Shown here piece after piece: positions 5,503 to 9,816 of a stretch of DNA of 9,816 nucleotides. The stretch spans positions 1-9,816 of the forward strand of contig JAXJVH010000027.1 in NCBI GenBank assembly GCA_036308645.1, in the 5' to 3' direction. The number at the start of each line of letters is the position of its first letter. Position 1 is the first letter of the stretch. Both the position numbers and the translations under genes were made by a program. This stretch comes from RUG11462 sp036308645. GTDB lineage: Bacteria; Bacillota; Clostridia; Oscillospirales; Acutalibacteraceae. Below the pieces are notes generated by a model. The model did no database searches. It was given only the letters and a program-made list of their open reading frames with translations, and was not told the DNA's origin.

Positions 5503-6630
5503 TTATTTTTCCTCCTTCAAAATACTGTATTTTTGATTTACTTTTTTAATTCGGGATAATATATCCACCAAAATAGGCACCATAATGCTGTTGCCTGCCA
5601 ATTTATACAACTTAGAATCGGCAAGTCCGAGTTCATTTTTCAATTTAAGGAACTGCTCATCGGTAAACCCCATTAGGCGAAAACATTCCTGCGGAATCAA
5701 TCTTCTTATTCTGCCTTTATGCATAACCCCGTGTCTGTCAACAACTGTAATGCAAAATGCCGGAGCTCCGTTTTCTCTTACCCTCGGACCGTTTTGCCTG
5801 ATTTTTTCTCTGTCGGGATTGATAACAGGGTATACGCCGTCATCCTCAACAAAAACACCCGAATGTTCACCTTTACGATTGCTTAAACCTGCATTATGCC
5901 TTGCAGTAATACACCGTGCCGTATCGGTTATTTTTGAATTTTCATTCATATCTACAAAATACATTCCGGTTTTACCGCCGAAGCCACCACAGGAGGCTGT
6001 CAGTGTTATGGCTGCGCCTTTTGTATCATAGACTCTGTTTCCCTGTGAAGCTCTGTCGGTGAGTTCGGAAAGAGGCGTTTCGCTTTTTCTTTCGAAAGGT
6101 AATATTTCTCCAGCACATCGGGGATCAAGATATCCGACAATGAACACCCGCTTTCTGCTTTGGGGAAGGTAAGCCGAGCCGTCAACACACTGCCATTCGC
6201 ACACATACCCCAATCGAGATATTTCACTGAGGATGGCCGTAAAAACCTGCCCCTTTTGAATCGTTCGGATAGGGGGAACATTTTCAAAGACGAAAAATGC
6301 AGGACGCTTTGCTTCAAGTATTCGGGCAAGTTCAAAGAACAAAGTCCCTCTTTCATCCTTGAACGCCAATCTTCGTCCTGCGGCTGAAAAGGCGACGCAC
6401 GGAAAGCCTCCGACAAGAAGATCGAAATCAGGGATTTCATCTGTGTTGACGGTTCTTGCGTTATCATAAAAAATCTCTCCTTTTGTGTTGTATAAAGTGC
6501 GATAGGCAGCTATGGCTGTAGGATCGTTATCGCAGTACCCCACAAACTCAAAGCCGCCTATTTTTTCTGCTGCGCTGCGAAACGCACTCATTCCGCAGAA
6601 CATATCCAATACACGAATGGACATATGCAT
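5503..6630 (-). CDS. C5-cytosine DNA methyltransferase (Dcm-like, orphan)
   Basis: It methylates cytosine C5 in a DNA target using S-adenosylmethionine. Numbered from the ATG at 6630 (375 residues), it shows motif I LDMFCG near 8-13, the catalytic GGFPC with Cys 78 (motif IV), ENV near 116-118 (motif VI), QSRKRVFIVGY (motif VIII), RRLIPQECFRLMGF (motif IX) and LAGNSI (motif X). The target-recognition region between motifs VIII and IX contains the paired ITLTASCGGFGGKTG and ARCITARHNAG segments. Motif I reads FCGMSAF where FAGIGGF is usual. The frame stays open to 6723, but that overlaps the DUF4314 gene. GAGGTG overlaps the DUF4314 stop, 21 bases before 6630; a TTG at 6633 or even a nearer non-ATG start is possible. 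No endonuclease gene accompanies it. Confidence 0.9.
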   Translation of the reverse strand: MHMSIRVLDMFCGMSAFRSAAEKIGGFEFVGYCDNDPTAIAAYRTLYNTKGEIFYDNARTVNTDEIPDFDLLVGGFPCVAFSAAGRRLAFKDERGTLFFELARILEAKRPAFFVFENVPPIRTIQKGQVFTAILSEISRLGYVCEWQCVDGSAYLPQSRKRVFIVGYLDPRCAGEILPFERKSETPLSELTDRASQGNRVYDTKGAAITLTASCGGFGGKTGMYFVDMNENSKITDTARCITARHNAGLSNRKGEHSGVFVEDDGVYPVINPDREKIRQNGPRVRENGAPAFCITVVDRHGVMHKGRIRRLIPQECFRLMGFTDEQFLKLKNELGLADSKLYKLAGNSIMVPILVDILSRIKKVNQKYSILKEEK

Positions 6631-6655
6631 CAAGCCAATATTTTTATTTTGCACC

Positions 6656-6952
6656 TCACATTCCGAGGACAGGAGCGTTACCTTCGTCCATTTCATTATT
6701 TTGTTCTTCCGCAAGTTCCTCATCGGTCAATTTTCTGAATGAATCCTCACCGGGAACAAGGGCAAGAGTTCTGCCGTTATCCCATTTCATATGGATTTGC
6801 CCGGCATCGTCCACATGGACAACCGTGCCTCTTATTCCACTCGGTACTGGAGCATAAGGATCATCCATGCTTAAAAGCAATAATCTCATACCCGGCGGAT
6901 AACACCTTTTCATACGCACGGCAAATCTTCTTTCTGATTCAAATTTGTTCAT
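6656..6952 (-). CDS. DUF4314 protein, first gene of the accessory operon
   Basis: A 98-residue protein. The DUF4314 core runs from about residue 18 to 70: YPPGMRLLLLSMDDPYAPVP, SGIRGTVVHVDDAGQIHMKW, then DNGRTLALVPGEDSF. Its predicted fold is a small all-beta barrel. The domain is very common in ICEs and phages of Clostridia, often near methyltransferase or plasmid-establishment genes; no biochemical function is established. The acidic tail (EELAEEQNNEMDEG) is variable in the family. AAGGAG lies ten bases before the ATG. It is the first gene after the candidate promoter and two leader terminators, and its stop overlaps the likely ribosome site of the cytosine methylase gene. Confidence 0.88.
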   Translation of the reverse strand: MNKFESERRFAVRMKRCYPPGMRLLLLSMDDPYAPVPSGIRGTVVHVDDAGQIHMKWDNGRTLALVPGEDSFRKLTDEELAEEQNNEMDEGNAPVLGM

Positions 6953-6974
6953 GATTTTACATCTCCTTTGACTT

Positions 6975-7028
6975 TAAAATAAAAAAAGCCAACCGCTTGA
7001 ATAAGTTACATTCATCAACGATTGGCTA
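6975..7028 (-). terminator. Leader terminator immediately upstream of the DUF4314 gene
   Basis: AGCCAACCG (6987-6995) pairs with CGGATTGGCT (7019-7028): six plus three base pairs with one bulge around a 23-base loop. On the minus strand the stem is followed by TTTTTTTATTTT. It lies only 22 bases before the AAGGAG of the DUF4314 gene, inside what should be the operon leader. Confidence 0.75.
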
Positions 7029-7035
7029 TGTAATA

Positions 7036-7073
7036 TGAAAAAGGCAGATAGATTTTTCAATTTCTATCTGCCT
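7036..7073 (-). terminator. First leader terminator of the accessory operon
   Basis: GGCAGATAGA (7044-7053) and TCTATCTGCC (7064-7073) form a perfect 10-bp stem with a 10-base loop. On the minus strand it is followed by TTTTTC. It lies between the candidate promoter and the second leader terminator. Confidence 0.8.
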
Positions 7074-7075
7074 GA

Positions 7076-7120
7076 TTATATCAATATTCTATTATGCGAG
7101 AGTTCAAGTCTGCACGCAAA
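7076..7120 (-). promoter_or_regulatory. Candidate promoter(s) for the accessory operon
   Basis: On the minus strand, TTGCGT (7120-7115), a 17-base spacer and CATAAT (7097-7092) make one sigma-A candidate, which would start transcription near 7085. A second candidate is the extended -10 TGATATAAT (7084-7076), without a good -35. Transcription from the second would begin within the first leader hairpin and shorten its stem. It is the only promoter-like sequence found between the att core and the DUF4314 gene. Confidence 0.45.
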
Positions 7121-7180
7121 GGGAAAACAGCGATTTTACATCTACGGATTTGAATCACTGAAAACCGCCCTACAAACAGC

Positions 7181-7209
7181 AAAAAACCTCGGTGTTACCG
7201 AGGTTTTTT
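7181..7209 (-). terminator. Bidirectional intrinsic terminator downstream of the tRNA-Trp fragment
   Basis: AAAAAACCTCGGT (7181-7193) and ACCGAGGTTTTTT (7197-7209) are perfect 13-bp complements around a three-base loop, with A and T runs giving a tail in both directions. On the minus strand it lies 30 bases past the CCA end of the tRNA fragment, where a tRNA transcript terminator would be. It would also insulate element genes from tRNA-Trp transcription. Confidence 0.85.
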
Positions 7210-7238
7210 CGAGATACATCTTTTTTGTATCCACTTGA

Positions 7239-7283
7239 TGGCAGGGGCAGAAGGATTCGAACCCTCGGCACGTGGTTTTGGAG
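7239..7283 (-). other. att core: 3' half of tRNA-Trp
   Basis: Read on the minus strand this is the anticodon loop CTCCAAA (anticodon CCA, 7281-7279), the 3' anticodon strand ACCAC, a five-base variable loop GTGCC, T stem GAGGG, T loop TTCGAAT, T stem CCTTC, acceptor strand TGCCCCT, discriminator G and an encoded CCA. The five bases 5' of the loop (TGCAA) do not pair with ACCAC, and no D arm or 5' acceptor strand is present, so it is not a functional tRNA. A sharp break at the anticodon loop is typical of tyrosine-integrase attachment sites in tRNA genes. Integrating by this geometry, an element lies on the 5' side of the fragment (higher coordinates here). No integrase gene is in the window. 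Confidence 0.85.
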
Positions 7284-7306
7284 TTGCACAAGGTGTCTTT
7301 TAAGTT

Positions 7307-7325
7307 GTGTTATTTAGTGTTATTT
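7307..7325 (+). repeat. Tandem 10-base-spaced direct repeat GTGTTATTT beside the att core
   Basis: GTGTTATTT occurs at 7307-7315 and again at 7317-7325, one helical turn apart and about 25 bases from the tRNA fragment. It shares GTGTTA with the triple repeat at 7420-7464. It could be an integrase or excisionase site; the region is AT-rich, so chance is possible. Confidence 0.45.
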
Positions 7326-7419
7326 TGTGCTTTTTGGTTATAAATTAATACTAAAATAACTACAAATTTAGTAAGAATGACATTATTTGTGTAATCTGTT
7401 TGCATTTTTTCTGCACAAA

Positions 7420-7464
7420 TGTTAGAAAAAGTGTTAGAAAAAATTTTAAAAAGTGTTAGAAAAA
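7420..7464 (+). repeat. Triple direct repeat (G)TGTTAGAAAAA, possible integrase arm sites
   Basis: TGTTAGAAAAA starts at 7420, 7432 and 7454; the last two copies have the longer form GTGTTAGAAAAA. The spacings of 12 and 22 bases keep the copies near the same helical face. Distance from the tRNA core (about 140-180 bases) fits arm-type sites of tyrosine integrases. The gene-free stretch 7284-7565 otherwise holds only AT-rich sequence; I find no ORF with a ribosome site. Confidence 0.5.
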
Positions 7465-7565
7465 CAAAATATTTATTATAGGCTTTTCAGTTAACTATTT
7501 TGATAAAACTAAAATTATAGATAATCGGCATTTTAATAATTAGTAAAAAAATAATATCTACATAT

Positions 7566-7599
7566 AAAAAAAGACCATTAGTTAAAATGGTCTTTTTTT
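7566..7599. terminator. Perfect bidirectional terminator
   Basis: AAAAAAAGACCATT (7566-7579) and AATGGTCTTTTTTT (7586-7599) are 14-bp exact complements with loop AGTTAA. The A and T runs provide a tail on both strands. It separates the att/repeat region from the secreted-protein genes. Confidence 0.88.
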
Positions 7600-7621
7600 A
7601 CATCATGAATTTCAAGGAACA

Positions 7622-7660
7622 TAAAAAAACAACCGCCAGTCCTAAATGTTGGTTGCTTTT
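7622..7660 (-). terminator. Terminator downstream of the 210-residue secreted protein gene
   Basis: On the minus strand, GCAACC (7656-7651) pairs with GGTTGT (7634-7629) with one wobble, extended by flanking A/T pairs, around a 16-base loop. TTTTTTT follows. It lies about 65 bases past the stop at 7722 and precedes the stronger terminator at 7566-7599. Confidence 0.65.
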
Positions 7661-7676
7661 TCTTTAACAATCGATA

Positions 7677-7707
7677 ATTAAGGGACATCGTTTGATTGTC
7701 TCTTAAT
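7677..7707. repeat. Hairpin without a T tail just past the secreted protein gene
   Basis: ATTAAGGGACA (7677-7687) and TGTCTCTTAAT (7697-7707) pair over 11 positions with one wobble on the plus strand (an A-C mismatch on the minus strand). There is no T run after either arm, so it is not a typical terminator. It could stabilise the mRNA 3' end. Confidence 0.5.
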
Positions 7708-7721
7708 GTTATAAAGAAATA

Positions 7722-8354
7722 TTACTTATTTTTCTTCATCTCTACCACAAGTAACTTTGTTTTTGAAAAGGTTGCCCAATCTTCTCCATTTATTTTTTTT
7801 GTGATTTTTCCTAAATCCGTCTCTTTCCGTACAAAATCATGAATAATATCGTTATGTCCTAAATAACTTTCATTATTTATAGTAGAAGCTTTATCAATAC
7901 AGTCAGGTAATGTAATATCAAGACCTGAATCAGTAAATATTTTATTAGAGTCAGTTTTAAATTCTGAAATTTTTTTATAGTTAAGCCAATCTTCGTTTAT
8001 TTTATAATTATTTTTGGTATATTCGTTTTTCCATTTAATTTTTCCCCATCGTTTAGTAATACAATAACGTGAACTATTGTATTTATCTTTGTGGTAAACA
8101 TCAACAGAAGAACCCGTAACTGTTGCTCCTTTAGTAATTACTGCAGAAAATCTATATCCCACAGGCTTATTTACCAAAGTATCGTCCAAATTGTAACTTG
8201 CTCCGCTGTTATTTGAACTGATTAAGCCGCTAATATCGCTTCCACTCGCATCAGTTTCGGCAGCCATTACTGTTATAGGCATTGATGAAACAAACATCAA
8301 TACGGCTAAAATAACAGAAAATATTATTTTTCCTTTGTTTAATATTTTGTTCAT
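7722..8354 (-). CDS. Secreted protein of unknown function with signal peptide
   Basis: A 210-residue protein. AGGGGG lies seven bases before the ATG. Residues 1-31 are a Sec signal peptide: basic MNKILNKGK, a hydrophobic core, and likely cleavage after VMA or VMAA. Residues 33-60 are Ser/Gly/Asn-rich. A beta-rich segment follows (VGYRFSAVITKGATVTGSSVDVYH, about 65-88). After it comes a Lys/Trp-rich stretch (RYCITKRWGKIKWKNEYTKN) and a longer charged region ending KLLVVEMKKNK. There is no sorting motif, lipobox or C-terminal membrane helix, so release or loose wall association is likely. The GYRFSA segment resembles openings of large secreted ICE-associated proteins I have seen, so it may be a shortened relative; confidence in that is low. 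Terminators lie on both sides, making it a single-gene unit. No clear promoter was found; CATAAT at about 8390-8400 lacks a -35. Confidence 0.8.
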   Translation of the reverse strand: MNKILNKGKIIFSVILAVLMFVSSMPITVMAAETDASGSDISGLISSNNSGASYNLDDTLVNKPVGYRFSAVITKGATVTGSSVDVYHKDKYNSSRYCITKRWGKIKWKNEYTKNNYKINEDWLNYKKISEFKTDSNKIFTDSGLDITLPDCIDKASTINNESYLGHNDIIHDFVRKETDLGKITKKINGEDWATFSKTKLLVVEMKKNK

Positions 8355-8405
8355 ATAGCAACCCCCTAAAGAGAAATTTTCTATATGTTATTATGATAGA
8401 ATGAT

Positions 8406-8441
8406 AAAAAATAAGGGACTGTTTTTACAGTCCTATTTTTT
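8406..8441. terminator. Bidirectional terminator between the two secreted-protein genes
   Basis: GGACTG (8416-8421) and CAGTCC (8428-8433) form the core, extended by A/T pairs across a two-base bulge, with loop TTTTTA. T runs follow on both strands (TATTTTTT; on the minus strand TTATTTTTT). Confidence 0.75.
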
Positions 8442-8464
8442 GTAATCCTATGAAAAAAGTTCAA

Positions 8465-8498
8465 ATAAAAAAGAACCATTCATCACAGAACGGTCCTT
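8465..8498 (-). terminator. Terminator just after the FN3-like secreted protein gene
   Basis: On the minus strand, AAGGACCGTT (8498-8489) pairs with AATGGTTCTT (8480-8471) over ten positions with two G-U wobbles, around an eight-base loop; TTTT continues after. It begins 13 bases past the stop codon. The wobbles are pairs only in the minus-strand RNA, which supports that direction. Confidence 0.75.
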
Positions 8499-8510
8499 AT
8501 TTTATTATTT

Positions 8511-9356
8511 TTATTTATTCTTTTTTAGTTCTTTCATTATATCTGCCCATGTCTTTCCTGAATCAAAGTCATATTTGTAAAAATTCTTTACTTTATTTGA
8601 AACGGTACAATGATGACAAGTATCATCCGGTACGAATTTACCGCAATGGAAACAATATCCTTCACCTACAAATGTCTCGCAGTAACCTTTTCCTTCACCT
8701 TTTTTCCAATTACATTTAGGACAAATATCAATCATTTTTATTTCTTTTACTTTAACTGTTTTTGCTTTAGTGTATGAACTATTTGCATATCCTTCTTTAT
8801 CAGTAGTGGCGGCAACTTTAATCGAATATTTTGTTGCACTATTATAATTTCCAAAACTAATGAAAGTGTAAGAGTTATTTTTCACAACTTTTGTCTTGTA
8901 ATTTTTCCACTTTTCGTATTTATACTGAATTTTATAACCCGTTGCATTCTTAACTTTATCAAATTTAACTGTTACTCGTGGCATCATATCATAACAAGTG
9001 TCAGAAGGTGTTTTTACATATTTTACACTAATTTTAACATTTTTAGGCGTACTTAATTTTTTCAATTTGGCAACCGTTGCGGTTTTAGTAATTTTACCGC
9101 AACTTGTACATTTATATACTTTTTTTCCTGTTTTTTTCAAAGTTGCTTTTTTTGTAGTAACCCATTTGCATTTATGAACATGAACAGGCTTCTTTGTTGT
9201 TGCCGGTTTTGTTGTAGTAACAGAAGCTGTAGTAACCGAAGTATTTTGTTCTGTTTCTGTATTCATTTCTGTATTTGCATTAGCACTTGCAGGGACTACA
9301 GAAAAAATCCCTACGACCAATAAAATTAAAATAAAAATGCTTAAAACTCTTTTCAT
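8511..9356 (-). CDS. Secreted protein with FN3-like domain and Cys-rich putative zinc-binding segments
   Basis: The frame extends to 9455, but the ATG at 9356 has GGAGGG six bases upstream and begins a clear signal peptide, giving 281 residues. Residues 1-27 are the signal (hydrophobic core, then PASANA). Residues 28-58 form a Thr-rich linker (VTTTKPATTKKP). Residues 59-87 hold HVHKCKW, then KATLKKTGKKVYKCTSCG, a C/W/AT/G/YxCxxCG repeat unit seen in surface proteins of gut Clostridia. Residues about 103-204 look like a fibronectin type III domain (VTVKFDKVKNATGYKIQY, then YSIKVAATT). The C-terminus has seven Cys at 212, 215, 226, 235, 238, 247 and 250, including CPKC, CFHC and CHHC, like two zinc ribbons. 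No wall anchor is visible. It probably acts outside the cell in adhesion or binding; function unknown. Confidence 0.82.
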   Translation of the reverse strand: MKRVLSIFILILLVVGIFSVVPASANANTEMNTETEQNTSVTTASVTTTKPATTKKPVHVHKCKWVTTKKATLKKTGKKVYKCTSCGKITKTATVAKLKKLSTPKNVKISVKYVKTPSDTCYDMMPRVTVKFDKVKNATGYKIQYKYEKWKNYKTKVVKNNSYTFISFGNYNSATKYSIKVAATTDKEGYANSSYTKAKTVKVKEIKMIDICPKCNWKKGEGKGYCETFVGEGYCFHCGKFVPDDTCHHCTVSNKVKNFYKYDFDSGKTWADIMKELKKNK

Positions 9357-9383
9357 GATTTTCCCTCCAATTATTTTTAAATC

Positions 9384-9415
9384 AAAAAAGTGCATGCAAT
9401 CGAAATCACACGCAC
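9384..9415 (-). terminator. Leader terminator upstream of the FN3-like secreted protein gene
   Basis: On the minus strand, GTGCGTGTGA (9415-9406) pairs with TTGCATGCAC (9399-9390) over ten positions, three of them G-U wobbles, around a six-base loop, followed by TTTTTT (9389-9384). It lies between the promoter and the ribosome site of the gene, so only transcripts that read through it can express the protein. Confidence 0.65.
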
Positions 9416-9548
9416 TAAAAAATGCAGGACTTCGTTTTGCACCACACAAAAACATTGATATTCATAACAGAAACACCAAATTAAAGTCTGCATTTTTTAA
9501 CTAATAAATGAGACTTCTGTTATGACAATTTATTTAGTTTTTGTGTGG
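9416..9548 (-). promoter_or_regulatory. Structured leader with competing inverted repeats
   Basis: Three pairs of complementary segments lie here. B: 9442-9453 with 9537-9548 (12 bp, CCACACAAAAAC). C: 9463-9472 with 9515-9524 (10 bp, CATAACAGAA). A: 9416-9432 with 9484-9499 (about 16 bp with one bulge, core TGCAG). B and C nest into one long interrupted stem, while A crosses it, so A and B+C exclude each other unless a pseudoknot forms. In addition AGAC of the A segment can pair with a nearer GTCT at 9511-9514. In RNA order the A stem ends in TTTTTT and is followed by the leader terminator. This matches the logic of an attenuator or riboswitch; no known class is recognised. Confidence 0.5.
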
Positions 9549-9556
9549 TTGTTTTT

Positions 9557-9584
9557 ATTATAGCATATTTTTTACAAAAATCAA
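9557..9584 (-). promoter_or_regulatory. Sigma-A promoter for the FN3-like secreted protein gene
   Basis: On the minus strand, TTGATT (9584-9579), a 16-base spacer and a perfect TATAAT (9562-9557), with an upstream TG making an extended -10 (TGCTATAAT). Transcription should begin near 9549-9550, right at the first base of the structured leader, leaving an untranslated leader of about 190 bases. Confidence 0.7.
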
Positions 9585-9707
9585 TATATTTTTGACTATA
9601 TTTAAGATTGGTATGGTAAATATTTAAAATTCTGTATTAAGTTTCATATATAAAATTTCGCAAATTGCAATAGCAAGTTGAAACAAAATTAATGTTTGTA
9701 GTAGAAT
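9585..9707. other. AT-rich gene-free stretch
   Basis: No ORF with a ribosome site is visible on either strand. The only structure seen is a small hairpin at 9661-9680 (CAAATTGC with GCAAGTTG, one mismatch). It probably serves as upstream sequence for the promoter at 9557-9584. Confidence 0.5.
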
Positions 9708-9760
9708 GTCGTGAGTTTCTTGAGGGAGGAGCGTAGCGACGAGTGAGAGAAACTCACGAC
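9708..9760. repeat. Perfect 13-bp inverted repeat past the stop of the right-edge gene
   Basis: GTCGTGAGTTTCT (9708-9720) and AGAAACTCACGAC (9748-9760) are exact complements around a 27-base spacer that contains the mini-palindrome CGTAGCGACG. The segment is GC-rich in an AT-rich setting. It begins eight bases after the stop of the right-edge gene. No T run follows on the minus strand, so it is not a standard intrinsic terminator. Confidence 0.6.
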
Positions 9761-9768
9761 GGCGCGGC

Positions 9769-9816
9769 TCAAACTACCCTGTATATCCTGTCGAGTTCCT
9801 GTTCAAAGAGTTCCTC
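9769..9816 (-). CDS. C-terminal 15 residues of a gene cut by the right edge
   Basis: The minus-strand frame from the edge reads EELFEQELDRIYRVV and then TGA (9771-9769). Codon use is more GC-balanced than the neighbouring secreted-protein genes and resembles the left-hand ICE operon. The acidic/amphipathic end is compatible with many ICE proteins; I cannot assign a family from 15 residues. It is called a CDS because of the continuous sensible frame and its orientation matching all other genes. Confidence 0.5.
   Translation of the reverse strand, partial: EELFEQELDRIYRVV

Noticed and set aside
5585..6031. Plus-strand ORF of 148 codons
   Set aside because: It is antisense to the cytosine methylase gene; no start signal and no recognisable domain.
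6006..6467. Minus-strand ORF of 153 codons in another frame
   Set aside because: It is an overlapping frame inside the cytosine methylase, whose catalytic motifs lie in the main frame.
7035..7238. Plus-strand ORF of 67 codons between the leader terminator and the tRNA fragment
   Set aside because: It has no ribosome site, runs straight through two terminator hairpins and a probable promoter, and ends beside the att core. It is better explained by those structures.
7239..7320. Complete tRNA-Trp gene
   Set aside because: The 5' anticodon strand, D arm and 5' acceptor strand are absent; upstream bases do not pair with the 3' half.
7307..7464. CRISPR array
   Set aside because: The repeats are only 9-12 bases, irregularly spaced, without uniform spacers and with no cas gene.
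8450..8719. Plus-strand ORF of 89 codons starting MKKVQIKK
   Set aside because: It begins in a terminator region, lacks a Shine-Dalgarno site, and is mostly antisense to the Cys-rich end of the FN3-like protein.
9357..9455. N-terminal extension of the FN3-like protein, in frame up to 9455
   Set aside because: The extension would put 33 residues before a clear signal peptide and overlaps leader structures. The ATG at 9356 has a strong GGAGGG six bases upstream.
9442..9548. MITE or IS remnant bounded by the 12-bp inverted repeat
   Set aside because: No target-site duplication flanks the repeats, and the interval begins at the transcription start of a good promoter, so a leader RNA is the simpler reading.

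Overview
The window looks like part of an integrative and conjugative element (ICE) from a low-GC, endospore-forming gut Firmicute, probably Clostridia close to Ruminococcus/Oscillospiraceae. The evidence is a SpoVG-family protein, strong Shine-Dalgarno sites (AAGGAG/GGAGG), Thr/Lys-rich secreted proteins of the kind common in Ruminococcus, and a run of small ICE accessory families (DUF4314, DUF3789, DUF3849/DUF3846, a YubB/Api92-like protein, AbrB-type proteins, two DNA methyltransferases). The genus is inferred from style, not from a marker gene. Every gene I accept lies on the minus strand, so the reading direction is right to left.

Accessory operon, 6952 down to 656. It starts at a candidate promoter (7076-7120), runs through two consecutive intrinsic-terminator hairpins, and then encodes DUF4314, a C5-cytosine methyltransferase, a YubB-like/LPD28-like fusion, an unnamed 193-residue ICE protein and a 46-residue DUF3789-type membrane peptide. 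A strong terminator with a possible alternative fold follows (3642-3708). After it come a D12-class adenine methyltransferase, a small Cys-rich AbrB-like protein, an AbrB/SpoVT regulator, a DUF3849-DUF3846 fusion and SpoVG. Many genes overlap or abut (ATGA, TAGATG), so translational coupling is likely. A lipoprotein gene (578 to the left edge, incomplete) follows, perhaps from its own promoter. The two methyltransferases have no endonuclease partner here and may protect element DNA from host restriction; the DUF and AbrB/SpoVG proteins probably have regulatory or establishment roles (inference).

Attachment region, about 7181-7464. On the minus strand, 7283-7239 matches the 3' half of a tRNA-Trp: a CTCCAAA anticodon loop, a T arm and an acceptor strand ending in CCA, with no 5' half. 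It looks like the core of an att site used by a tyrosine integrase. A strong terminator lies just downstream and short direct repeats lie upstream. ICE-like genes occur on both sides, which suggests attP of a circular form, a tandem array, or two adjacent elements.

Right part, 7566-9816. This is AT-rich and holds two secreted-protein genes: a 210-residue protein of unknown function, and a 281-residue protein with an FN3-like domain and Cys clusters. Multiple terminators separate them. The second gene has a good promoter and a roughly 190-nt leader full of competing inverted repeats. At the right edge are a 13-bp perfect inverted repeat and the last 15 codons of another minus-strand gene.
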